A stretch of DNA of 5,330 bases from Singulisphaera sp. GP187 (GTDB lineage Bacteria; Pseudomonadota; Gammaproteobacteria; Burkholderiales; Burkholderiaceae_C). The notes under the pieces were generated by a model, which saw only the letters and a list, made by a program, of their open reading frames with translations, was not told the DNA's origin and searched no databases. Position 1 is the stretch's first letter. Each line of letters opens with the position of its first letter. The stretch is from contig CALPYQ020000149.1 of assembly GCA_943327965.2 (NCBI GenBank), forward strand, positions 1-5,330. Reading direction: 5' to 3'. Shown here piece after piece: positions 1 through 5,330 of the stretch. Made by a program: the position numbers and the translations under genes.

Positions 1-515
1 GCATCTTCGTCTTGGGGACCCCAAACGTTGTCTCGCAAAACACGACCACTTGAATCGACCGCATGCTTCATGCCGGCCAATTCTGATTTACTGGTTTTTT
101 CATTGCCCAACACTTGCTCTGCAGCGCGGTTGTCTAAATGCGCACGGAACGTTGAGACCTCAATGACCTCATGCTCACGACCTCTGCCGTAAACCACATG
201 CACAATTCGAAAGCGCCGGCCAATGATGAAAGCGCGCCTGAACAAACCCTTGACTTCTTCAGGCGTTGCGTCTGTGGCAACATCAAAATCTTTGGGTCTT
301 AAACCCAACAACAAATCTCTGACTGCGCCGCCCACGACATAGGCTTCGAATCCCGCATCTTGCAGGGTTCTGACGACATTCAAGGCGCGTTCATCGACCA
401 GGGCGACATTGATGCCATGAACCGTTGGTGGAATTTCAACACGCTGACCGAAATAAATGGCCGAGGCTGCGGCCTGTGGCTTGCCCAATATTTTTTGGAT
501 AAATTTTTTGATCAT
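1..515 (-). CDS. pcnB: Poly(A) polymerase PcnB, N-terminal part (runs off left edge)
   Basis: Polynucleotide adenylyltransferase adds A tails to RNA 3' ends and so marks them for degradation; in E. coli it also sets ColE1-type plasmid copy number through the antisense RNA. The start and 171 full codons are present; the rest lies beyond base 1. The protein opens with a basic stretch (MIKKFIQKILGK). The class II nucleotidyltransferase head follows: GGAVRDLLLG at residues 62-71, then KDFDVATDATPEEV from 75 with the metal-binding pair D76 and D78, GRRFRIVHV near 99-107 and IEVSTFR at 118-124. LRDN.WG at 160-166 precedes EDA at the edge, where PcnB normally continues into an RRDFT motif. These motifs and the absence of a tRNA-type HD domain so far favour PcnB over a CCA-adding enzyme, but the distinguishing C-terminal arginine-rich tail is not visible. 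The ATG overlaps the stop of the upstream HAD gene as ATGA, and no clear ribosome binding site precedes it, so translation probably depends on coupling. Confidence 0.93.
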   Translation of the reverse strand, partial: MIKKFIQKILGKPQAAASAIYFGQRVEIPPTVHGINVALVDERALNVVRTLQDAGFEAYVVGGAVRDLLLGLRPKDFDVATDATPEEVKGLFRRAFIIGRRFRIVHVVYGRGREHEVIEVSTFRAHLDNRAAEQVLGNEKTSKSELAGMKHAVDSSGRVLRDNVWGPQDED

Positions 516-1177
516 GTAAACAGTTCTAGTATGCGCCAGCCTCGATCGGTCGCAAGTTGACGCAAACGCGCATCAGGGTTGGTTGCCACAGGTGTCTGTG
601 CCTTCTCCAACAAAGAGAGATCATTCAAAGAATCGGAATAAAAAGTAATGTGAACATCCTGCCACGATTTTTGATGTGCAGACAACCATTGCTCGACCCT
701 TGTTACTTTGCCCGTTTTAAAAGATGGCGTACCCAAGATCTCACCGGTGATCCAACCCTTGGAGTCTCTGGCCAACTCTACGGCAATCAGCTCTGTCACG
801 CCTAGGGCAGTTGCAATTGGCCGCGTTACAAATTCATTGGTGGCCGTGACAATCATGACATGATCACCTGCATCTTGGTGCTGCTTGATCAAGTTCAGGG
901 CTGACGGCTTCATGTTGGGCAGAATCACCTCTTGCATAAATTGAAGGTGGGCTTGGGCCGCCAATTCTGGGCCCTTGAGGCGAACCGCTTCAGTCGAAAA
1001 CTTCACATACTCATGGATGTCGAGTTGGCCGGCTTGGTAGTCTGCAAAAAATTGATCATTTTTTGCTTTGAATGACGCAGGATCGACCCATCCAATTTTG
1101 AGTGAAAACTCACCCCACGAATAATCAGAATCAATGGGCAGCAAGGTGTGATCTAAATCAAACAACGTCAGATTCAT
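512..1177 (-). CDS. HAD-superfamily hydrolase, subfamily IB (SerB/CicA-like), substrate unknown
   Basis: A 221-residue cytoplasmic phosphatase-like protein with all four HAD motifs visible. Motif I is FDLDHTL with nucleophile D7 and acid/base D9. Motif II is IVTATN with T111. Motif III is probably K157 in KTGKV. Motif IV is FYSDSLNDLSLL with D182 and D186. The helical insert between motifs I and II (about residues 15-90) is the C1-type cap of subfamily IB, the group that includes phosphoserine phosphatase. Members of this subgroup are often labelled SerB-like or histidinol-phosphatase-like, but nothing here fixes the substrate, and no serine or histidine biosynthesis gene is nearby. The start is well supported: GGAG lies 5 bases upstream of the ATG, the best ribosome binding site in the operon. 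Both ends overlap neighbours by ATGA: the start with the hda stop and the stop with the pcnB start. A role tied to replication control or RNA decay would be inference from position only. Confidence 0.9.
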   Translation of the reverse strand: MNLTLFDLDHTLLPIDSDYSWGEFSLKIGWVDPASFKAKNDQFFADYQAGQLDIHEYVKFSTEAVRLKGPELAAQAHLQFMQEVILPNMKPSALNLIKQHQDAGDHVMIVTATNEFVTRPIATALGVTELIAVELARDSKGWITGEILGTPSFKTGKVTRVEQWLSAHQKSWQDVHITFYSDSLNDLSLLEKAQTPVATNPDARLRQLATDRGWRILELFT

Positions 1178-1860
1178 GCGTTCTCCAACATCGACTTGAT
1201 CAATGGAATTGTGATGGCTCTTTGCGCTTGCAAAGCATATTGATCGAGGTGATCCAAAAGTGTCATCAGGCTTCCTAAATCTCTGGAAAAACGGTTCAAC
1301 ATGTATGACATCACTTCTTCACTCAAATGCAAACCGCGCAGTTCGGCTTCTTGATTCAAAACCGAAAGTCTTTCGGGCTCGCTCAAGACCTGCAAAGCAT
1401 AGACGTGCCCCCAGCCCAAACGCGAGCGCAAATCGTCTCTCAACTTTAAATCCGCAGGCGGCATCATTCCCGCAGCAAGCACCCACCGGGGTTGACCAGA
1501 CTTGGGCGTGAGGGCATTGACGAACCAATTGAATGCTGCCTGTTGTTGTTCTAAGTTGTACAAATGGACGTCATCCATGATGACGGCTACCCAAGACTCA
1601 TCAAACGCAAGTTGCGTTTGCTTCGTGTCATCAATCCACCCTACTGACAAGCCTTGATCCTTCAAGGCGGCAAAGGCAGCACGCAACAGATGCGTCTTGC
1701 CCGAACCTGCATCACCCCACAGGTAGGTGGGCACTGGACTAGGCATGCTGCCGGAAGTCCACAGCTTTAAATGCTGCAAGGCTGCCAAGTTGGGGCCGGC
1801 AAAAAAACTCTCCAAACTGGGCAGCGATTGCAAGCCAATGTCCAAAGCCATTTGCTTCAT
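1174..1860 (-). CDS. hda: DnaA inactivator Hda (RIDA AAA+ protein)
   Basis: Hda binds the DNA-loaded sliding clamp and stimulates ATP hydrolysis by DnaA, preventing re-initiation. The 228-residue protein matches the usual family length (about 230) and resembles the DnaA AAA+ domain without the DNA-binding domain. Visible elements are Walker A GDAGSGKT (49-56), Walker B VAVIMDDVH (91-99, D96/D97), a SRLGWG box (146-151) whose R147 corresponds to the arginine finger, and a sensor-2 region near R193 (SRDLG). The C-terminal QAQRAITIP stretch (211-219) is also typical of Hda. The N-terminal QMALDI (residues 3-8) fits, with some divergence, the clamp-binding QLxLxL motif. Starting at M1 keeps Q3; starting at M4 would remove it, which favours M1. 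AAGG lies 9 bases before the ATG, which overlaps the stop of the upstream membrane-protein gene. Unlike E. coli Hda, both Walker motifs look canonical. A stand-alone DnaA-like paralogue is possible but less likely. Confidence 0.93.
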   Translation of the reverse strand: MKQMALDIGLQSLPSLESFFAGPNLAALQHLKLWTSGSMPSPVPTYLWGDAGSGKTHLLRAAFAALKDQGLSVGWIDDTKQTQLAFDESWVAVIMDDVHLYNLEQQQAAFNWFVNALTPKSGQPRWVLAAGMMPPADLKLRDDLRSRLGWGHVYALQVLSEPERLSVLNQEAELRGLHLSEEVMSYMLNRFSRDLGSLMTLLDHLDQYALQAQRAITIPLIKSMLENA

Positions 1861-2933
1861 TCGGTAGGACCTTGGTACAAGTTGCTGCTGAAATATTGAT
1901 TGCGGGCACGCCTGATGGCAACCAACAGTACCGCACTGACCGGCAATGCCACCAAGACACCCACAAAGCCAAACAATTGCCCCATGGCCAGCAGCGCAAA
2001 AATGACGGCCAGCGGATGGAGGCCGATTCGCTCACCGACCAATTTGGGGGTCAACCAGAAACTTTCGATTAACTGCCCTGCGCCATAAACCACAGCCACC
2101 ATGATGACCGCTTTGAAAGAAGCAAACTGCAACAAGCCAGCCAGCAAGGCCAAGATCAAGCCCAAACCAAATCCCAAATATGGCACGCAGACAGCAAGGC
2201 CTGTAAATACGCCAATTGGCAACGCCAAATCTAAGCCAAACATCATCAATGCCAGCGCATAAAAAACAGACAGCACCAACATGACCAGTATTTGTCCACG
2301 CAAATATTGACCCAATACGGCATCGCACTCGCTCATAAAACTGTCGTAAGTAGCGCGCCAAGGAACAGGCACCCAAGCCACCACATGGGAAACCCATCGA
2401 TCCCACTCACTCAATAAATAAAACAGCACGACAGGGATCAAAATGAAATTGCCTAGCGCCGCCAAGGCAAAACTACCCCCCAATTTCAAGGAGGCAATGA
2501 GGGGGTCCATCCAATCTTCACGATTGGTACTGAGGTACTTGATGATTTGCGACTTAAGGCTAGCGATGTCCAGCGTTACATTTAAACCAAACTGAGCCAA
2601 CAAAGGGTTGAGGGTCAGTGCCAACTGATCAAGCAAATTGGGGAGTTGCTGCTGAAGCAACGGAATTTCTTTGGTCAGAATGGGAATCAACAAAAAAAGC
2701 ACACCCACCACAACCAGCAACGCAAAAATTTCTATCAACACCACAGAAAGCGTGTGCGGCAACCAAGGAACTCTCTTTTGTAAGCTCAGAACAGCGGGAT
2801 GCAACGCGTAAGCCAATACGGCAGCCACCATAAATGGGACCAAAACAGGCCCAAGCATCCACAAGAGGAGCGCGACCAACACTGCGACACCGACCCCGAC
2901 GGTTAAACTTTTGGGAGACTGGATCAAGGACAT
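1857..2933 (-). CDS. AI-2E/PerM-family membrane transporter
   Basis: A 358-residue polytopic inner-membrane protein of the AI-2E transporter family (PerM/YdiK/TqsA type). Members have been linked to autoinducer-2 export, sodium/proton exchange or other export, so the substrate cannot be read from the sequence. Hydrophobic segments lie at about 11-27, 29-45, 62-84, 152-174, 214-232, 237-265, 273-290 and 306-338. The long, more polar stretch between about 85 and 150 is typical of the family. Family motifs include YLRGQ (210-214), PYLGFGLG (251-258) and the C-terminal PKLVGERIGLHPLAVIFALL (296-315) followed by GQLFGFVGVLVALP. It is the first gene of the minus-strand operon and is transcribed divergently from purM. 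The stop overlaps the hda start as ATGA. No purine-rich ribosome binding site precedes the chosen ATG; the start is chosen because MSLIQSPKSL leads directly into the first membrane segment. The family assignment is firm, but the function is not. Confidence 0.92.
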   Translation of the reverse strand: MSLIQSPKSLTVGVGVAVLVALLLWMLGPVLVPFMVAAVLAYALHPAVLSLQKRVPWLPHTLSVVLIEIFALLVVVGVLFLLIPILTKEIPLLQQQLPNLLDQLALTLNPLLAQFGLNVTLDIASLKSQIIKYLSTNREDWMDPLIASLKLGGSFALAALGNFILIPVVLFYLLSEWDRWVSHVVAWVPVPWRATYDSFMSECDAVLGQYLRGQILVMLVLSVFYALALMMFGLDLALPIGVFTGLAVCVPYLGFGLGLILALLAGLLQFASFKAVIMVAVVYGAGQLIESFWLTPKLVGERIGLHPLAVIFALLAMGQLFGFVGVLVALPVSAVLLVAIRRARNQYFSSNLYQGPTE

Positions 2934-3002
2934 GGTGGCAATTTGAGGTTAAAGATAATGAAAAGAACCTGTCGCTGAGATGAGATGCGCGGCCTACTGC
3001 AC

Positions 3003-3024
3003 CTAAAATAAGTCTTGATTTTAG
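3003..3024. repeat. Perfect inverted repeat CTAAAAT-N8-ATTTTAG
   Basis: Seven-base arms at 3003-3009 and 3018-3024 are exact reverse complements, separated by 8 bases (aagtcttg). The symmetry does not extend further in either direction. Each arm contains TAAAAT, five of six matches to a sigma-70 -10 box, on opposite strands. The element could be a dimeric-regulator operator or two facing -10 boxes. A U-rich tail on either side is lacking, so an intrinsic terminator is unlikely. The repeat is seen directly; its function is inference. Confidence 0.5.
3004..3009 (+). promoter_or_regulatory. Candidate -10 box for purM
   Basis: TAAAAT matches the -10 consensus at five of six positions and would place the start of purM RNA near 3016, about 49 bases before the ATG. 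No convincing -35 hexamer stands 16-19 bases upstream. The nearest, CTGAGA at 2975-2980, is 23 bases away, so a transcription activator or another start site would be needed. This is weak evidence from sequence alone. Confidence 0.22.
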
Positions 3025-3048
3025 TCCTCCCGACCTCCGTCCTACCAA
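3018..3048 (-). promoter_or_regulatory. Candidate sigma-70 promoter for the perM-hda-HAD-pcnB operon
   Basis: Read on the minus strand, TTGGTA (3048-3043; four of six matches to TTGACA) is followed by a 19-base spacer and TAAAAT (3023-3018; five of six matches to TATAAT). Transcription would start near 3011, leaving a leader of roughly 78 bases before the ATG at 2933. The spacer is longer than the optimum and the -35 box is weak, so this is only the best visible candidate. Confidence 0.28.
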
Positions 3049-3064
3049 TTTCCCCTTTTTTCTC

Positions 3065-4096
3065 ATGAGCTCAACACCTCTTTCTTACAAAGACGCTGGC
3101 GTCGACATCGTTGCTGGCGATGCTTTGGTTGAACGTATCAAGCCATTGGCCAAGAAAACCATGCGGGAAGGCGTTTTGGCTGGAATTGGTGGATTCGGCG
3201 CCTTGTTTGAAGTTCCAAAGCGATACAAAGAGCCTGTGTTGGTTTCAGGCACAGACGGTGTGGGCACCAAGCTCAAGCTGGCTTTTGAATGGAACATGCA
3301 CGACACCGTTGGCATCGATTTGGTTGCCATGAGCGTGAACGATGTCTTGGTTCAGGGTGCTGAACCCTTGTTTTTTCTTGACTACTTTGCATGTGGCAAG
3401 CTCGACGTCGACACAGCGGCAGCCGTTGTAGGCGGTATTGCCAATGGTTGCGAAATGTCCGGTTGTGCACTCATCGGCGGCGAAACGGCTGAAATGCCTG
3501 GCATGTACCCTGCCGGCGAATATGACTTGGCTGGATTTGCTGTGGGCGCTGTCGAAAAATCAAAAATCTTGACGGGCCGCGATGTCAAGCCGGGCGATAT
3601 TGTTTTGGGTTTGGGTTCTCATGGCGTTCACTCCAACGGATTTAGCTTGGTTCGCAAATGCATTGAACGTGCTGCCAACAATCTGCCCACCACACTCGAC
3701 GGTCAAAGCTTCAAACAAGCCGTCATGGCGCCTACGCGCCTTTATGTCAAACCTGTTTTACAAGCTCTCTCGATGCACCCCATCAAAGCATTGGCGCACA
3801 TTACAGGCGGTGGTTTACTTGAAAACATTCCACGCGTTTTGCCAGAAGGCACAGCAGCCCACCTTCAAAAAGGCAGCTGGCCGCAATCAGAATTGTTTGC
3901 TTGGTTGCAAAAGACGGCCGGTATTGACGATACTGAAATGAACCGCACATTCAACAATGGCATTGGCATGGTCGTGGTCATTGAAGCATCTCACGCACCA
4001 GCATGCGCAGAGACCTTGCGTCAATTAGGCGAAAAGGTATATCAAATTGGTGTCATAGCTGCGCAGGGAGAAGGCGCACAGGTGGTGGTCAGCTGA
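3065..4096 (+). CDS. purM: Phosphoribosylformylglycinamidine cyclo-ligase (AIR synthetase) PurM
   Basis: PurM performs the fifth step of de novo purine synthesis, the ATP-dependent closure of formylglycinamidine ribonucleotide (FGAM) to 5-aminoimidazole ribonucleotide (AIR), as a cytoplasmic dimer. The 343-residue protein matches the usual length (about 345). Visible family motifs in order are [10 protein letters not shown] (6-15), GTDGVGTK (62-69), the DLVAMSVND segment (85-93), [12 protein letters not shown] (137-148), HSNGFSLVR (189-197), [13 protein letters not shown] (245-257) and FNNGIGMV (296-303). The N-terminal ATP-binding half and the C-terminal half both appear complete, with no frameshift. 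The start is fixed by the conserved [10 protein letters not shown] near the N-terminus. However, the bases immediately before the ATG are almost all pyrimidines, so no Shine-Dalgarno sequence is visible. The gene stands alone on its strand: no other purine gene is in the window, the AI-2E-type gene diverges from it and the SirB1-like gene converges on it 19 bases after the stop. Confidence 0.97.
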   Translation: MSSTPLSYKDAGVDIVAGDALVERIKPLAKKTMREGVLAGIGGFGALFEVPKRYKEPVLVSGTDGVGTKLKLAFEWNMHDTVGIDLVAMSVNDVLVQGAEPLFFLDYFACGKLDVDTAAAVVGGIANGCEMSGCALIGGETAEMPGMYPAGEYDLAGFAVGAVEKSKILTGRDVKPGDIVLGLGSHGVHSNGFSLVRKCIERAANNLPTTLDGQSFKQAVMAPTRLYVKPVLQALSMHPIKALAHITGGGLLENIPRVLPEGTAAHLQKGSWPQSELFAWLQKTAGIDDTEMNRTFNNGIGMVVVIEASHAPACAETLRQLGEKVYQIGVIAAQGEGAQVVVS

Positions 4097-4103
4097 GTAG
4101 CCG

Positions 4104-4168
4104 CATCACTTGCATTTAATTCTGAAGCGAAGCCAGTCGCTTTTGAATTTCAGCAACATCACTTGCAT
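4104..4168. repeat. 12-bp direct repeat CATCACTTGCAT, two copies
   Basis: Exact copies lie at 4104-4115, in the gap between purM and the convergent gene, and at 4157-4168, inside the 3' end of that convergent gene. They are 53 bases apart, start to start, and flank the candidate terminator. A 12-mer repeated this close is uncommon by chance but not impossible in a 5-kb window. No insertion or mobile element lies between the copies. Confidence 0.4.
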
Positions 4169-4958
4169 CAGGTCGGGCCATGACATATTGCAACAGATCA
4201 TCACGCGCTTCCTGAACTTGCCCCAATTCAATGAATGCCAGCCCGCGGTCTCTTTTTTCATCAAGCGCCAACGGATTCAACACAATCAGTCGGTCTAGTA
4301 CGCCTATCAGGCGAGGCCAATCTTCCTGACTGCTGAAAATTTCTTTCAAATTTCTCAGCATGCGTGACAAAATTTCTCGCGGCTGTGCAGGTTGCAAAAA
4401 CAAGCCCAAGGGTGTGTCGATGTCACTTGAATCGCCCAAAATGGGGCGGAAAGGCGCCAGCCTTTCGGCCAAGTTGTCTAAACCCAAAGACTCGCCTGTT
4501 AGGGGGTCCAAAACCACCAAGCCTTCTGGCAATGTGACTTTGACCAAAAAATGTCCTGGAAAAGAAACACCCTCAGCTTTCAGTCCCAAGGCTTGCGCAA
4601 GTTCGAGCCAAATCACGGCAATTGAAATAGGTATGCCGCGGCGTGATTGAAGCACCTCATTGACATAGCTATTTTCAGGGGCATAAAAATTGTTGGCGTT
4701 GCCAGAAAAGCCCAAGTCAGTGTAGAAAAACTGGTTCAAGACGGACAACTTGCGCATAGGATCGGCTTCTGATTTAACGCGTCTCTTGAGCCTGACCAAC
4801 AAAGCATCGCAGGTGGCCAAAACATCTTGAATGTCCAGTTGTGGTTCTTCGTCTTGAGCAATGGACGCCGCAGCTTCCAAAAGTGGGAAATGCCCCTCTG
4901 CACCCACCAAGCTTTTGAAATAGCTCAGAGGGGTTACAGCCTGAATTGAAAACTTCAT
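4116..4958 (-). CDS. SirB1-family protein: transglutaminase-like fold plus TPR region
   Basis: A 280-residue soluble protein with no signal peptide or membrane segment. The central part (about 70-155) is the SirB1/YchA-type transglutaminase-like domain: LNQFFYTDLGFSGN (74-87), FYAPENSYVNEVLQSRRGIP (91-110), GVSFPGHFLVKV (130-141) and VVLDP (148-152). The C-terminal part (about 205-278) is helical and fits one or two TPR units (EDWPRLIGVLDRLIVLNP, then GLAFIELGQVQEARDDLLQY). Of a papain-like triad, H136 and D151 can be placed, but the expected cysteine position lies in GIPISIA, with S112 and no Cys. The only cysteine, C50, is outside the domain. A role in binding rather than catalysis is therefore plausible. 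The biochemical function of the family is not settled. The gene lies 16 bases downstream of murJ on the same strand, so co-transcription is likely. No strong ribosome binding site precedes the ATG. Confidence 0.88.
   Translation of the reverse strand: MKFSIQAVTPLSYFKSLVGAEGHFPLLEAAASIAQDEEPQLDIQDVLATCDALLVRLKRRVKSEADPMRKLSVLNQFFYTDLGFSGNANNFYAPENSYVNEVLQSRRGIPISIAVIWLELAQALGLKAEGVSFPGHFLVKVTLPEGLVVLDPLTGESLGLDNLAERLAPFRPILGDSSDIDTPLGLFLQPAQPREILSRMLRNLKEIFSSQEDWPRLIGVLDRLIVLNPLALDEKRDRGLAFIELGQVQEARDDLLQYVMARPDASDVAEIQKRLASLQN
4124..4144 (+). terminator. Candidate rho-independent terminator of purM, inside the end of the convergent gene
   Basis: On the plus strand AAGCGA (4125-4130) and TCGCTT (4137-4142) form a 6-bp stem with a 6-base loop (agccag), and a G-U pair can extend it by one. 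The 3' arm runs into a short T tract (4141-4144). The structure begins 28 bases after the purM stop and lies in the last codons of the minus-strand gene. The stem and T tract are short, so efficiency is uncertain. On the minus strand no T tract follows, so it looks one-directional. Confidence 0.35.
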
Positions 4959-4974
4959 AAGTTACTTTGGTTTT

Positions 4975-5330
4975 TTAGGGGCGTAAAAATGTTTGCAATC
5001 GCAAACCACTTAAGCGCAGCGTGCCAAAAAAGATCAGCGCAGAAGAAGCTAACACCAAAAGCATCAGACCTAGTCGCATGCCCGCTTGTTGCCGCATGAG
5101 CAACCAGTCAAATTTTTGCGAGATCAAAATCAAAAAGAGGGCTAGCAAAAGCGTAGCCAAGATGACTTTTAGTCCAAACTTGAGCCAGCCTGGCTGAGGC
5201 TTGTAAACGCCTTTGCGTAACAACCCAATCAACAACCATGACGCATTGAGCAAGGCCCCCAAACCAATCGACAAAGCCAGTCCTGCATGTGCCAAATAAG
5301 GCACTAGAACAACGTTCATCAGTTGGGTAA
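4975..5330 (-). CDS. murJ: Lipid II flippase MurJ (MviN), C-terminal part (cut by right edge)
   Basis: MurJ moves the peptidoglycan precursor lipid II across the inner membrane. Only the last 117 codons and the TAA stop are present. The reading frame stays open to base 5330 with Thr-Gln-Leu before the first Met, so the ATG at 5319 is internal rather than a start. The fragment reads TQLMNVVLVPYLAHAGLALS, closely matching the TQLMN...HAGLxLSIGL segment of Burkholderiales and E. coli MurJ, followed by NASWLLIGLLRK, the PQPGW loop and two more hydrophobic segments. Counting from the M at 5319, membrane segments fall at about 10-35, 47-68 and 80-104, consistent with TM12-14 of a 14-segment MOP-superfamily protein. 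The tail ends in a short polar LRP. The next gene on this strand, the SirB1-like gene, starts 16 bases after the stop. Confidence 0.92.
   Translation of the reverse strand, partial: TQLMNVVLVPYLAHAGLALSIGLGALLNASWLLIGLLRKGVYKPQPGWLKFGLKVILATLLLALFLILISQKFDWLLMRQQAGMRLGLMLLVLASSALIFFGTLRLSGLRLQTFLRP

Larger units (their letters stand above)
2934..3064. promoter_or_regulatory. Divergent intergenic control region between the perM-like gene and purM
   Basis: These 131 bases separate two outward-facing genes, so both promoters should lie here or just inside the flanking genes. No strong sigma-70 promoter is obvious. The centre (about 3001-3024) is AT-rich and contains a perfect 7-bp inverted repeat. 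The last 40 bases before purM are pyrimidine-rich. I saw no sequence resembling the E. coli PurR operator and no recognisable riboswitch. Assignment as a control region is inferred from gene orientation. Confidence 0.7.

Noticed and set aside
494..502. DnaA-box-like TTATCCAAA on the minus strand near the start of pcnB
   Set aside because: It is a single copy with a mismatch to TTATNCACA and lies within codons of a conserved N-terminus. There is no cluster of boxes or AT-rich unwinding region, so nothing suggests an origin or a DnaA target despite the nearby hda.
2032..2406. Minus-strand open frame of 124 codons inside the AI-2E-type gene
   Set aside because: It is a Gly/Trp/Cys-rich shadow of a hydrophobic coding region, and the real frame carries all the family motifs.
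2974..2986. Tandem GAGAT GAGAT repeat in the divergent region
   Set aside because: There are only two 5-base units, which is easily expected by chance, and no link to a promoter element.
2934..3064. Purine repressor operator or purine riboswitch upstream of purM
   Set aside because: No ACGCAAACG-type palindrome and no aptamer-like conserved core could be found in the 131 bases.
2629..3066. Minus-strand open frame of 145 codons overlapping the start of the AI-2E-type gene and the divergent control region
   Set aside because: It lies in another frame of a well-supported membrane-protein gene, its translation is rich in Arg and Cys with no recognisable motif, and it would fill the whole promoter region of purM.
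3582..3941. Plus-strand open frame of 119 codons inside purM
   Set aside because: It is a shifted frame of the conserved purM coding sequence, with no family resemblance and no sensible start context.
4959..4974. Promoter or terminator between murJ and the SirB1-like gene
   Set aside because: The 16-base gap is too short for a complete promoter and has no stem-loop, so read-through from murJ is the simpler view.
5317..5319. ATG at 5319 as the start of a separate small membrane protein
   Set aside because: The frame stays open upstream with Thr-Gln-Leu, and the sequence matches the internal TQLMN segment of MurJ, so this methionine is internal to murJ.

Overview
The window looks like an ordinary chromosomal housekeeping segment of a betaproteobacterium. 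The order Burkholderiales is likely, and the proteins read most like Comamonadaceae (Limnohabitans, Rhodoferax or Polaromonas type). This rests on close recall of PurM, MurJ, Hda and PcnB sequences from that group, on the gene order purM / AI-2E transporter / hda / HAD hydrolase / pcnB, and on a GC content that looks moderate by eye. The genus is inference; no search was run.

Layout. From 1 to 2933, four genes on the minus strand read right to left: an AI-2E/PerM-family membrane protein, hda, an HAD-IB phosphatase-like protein and pcnB, which runs off the left edge. Each of the three junctions is an identical 4-base ATGA overlap, so this is a tightly coupled operon. From 2934 to 3064, a 131-base divergent control region holds a 7-bp inverted repeat and weak promoter-like hexamers. 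From 3065 to 4096 lies purM on the plus strand, alone, ending 19 bases from the end of a convergent gene. From 4116 to 5330, two minus-strand genes lie 16 bases apart: a SirB1-type transglutaminase-fold/TPR protein and, upstream of it, the C-terminal end of the lipid II flippase gene murJ, cut by the right edge.

Function. purM makes AIR in purine synthesis. hda switches off DnaA after replication initiation by acting at the sliding clamp. pcnB polyadenylates RNA 3' ends and thereby promotes decay. murJ flips lipid II for the cell wall. The HAD, PerM-like and SirB1-like proteins have family-level assignments only. No pathway joins the four genes of the left operon, although coupling means they should be made together.

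I found no mobile element, CRISPR array, RNA gene or phage feature, and no clearly novel system. The points worth a second look are the run of ATGA overlaps, the purM start without a Shine-Dalgarno sequence, the inverted repeat in the divergent promoter region, the missing catalytic cysteine in the SirB1-like protein, and a possible purM terminator lying inside the end of the opposing gene.
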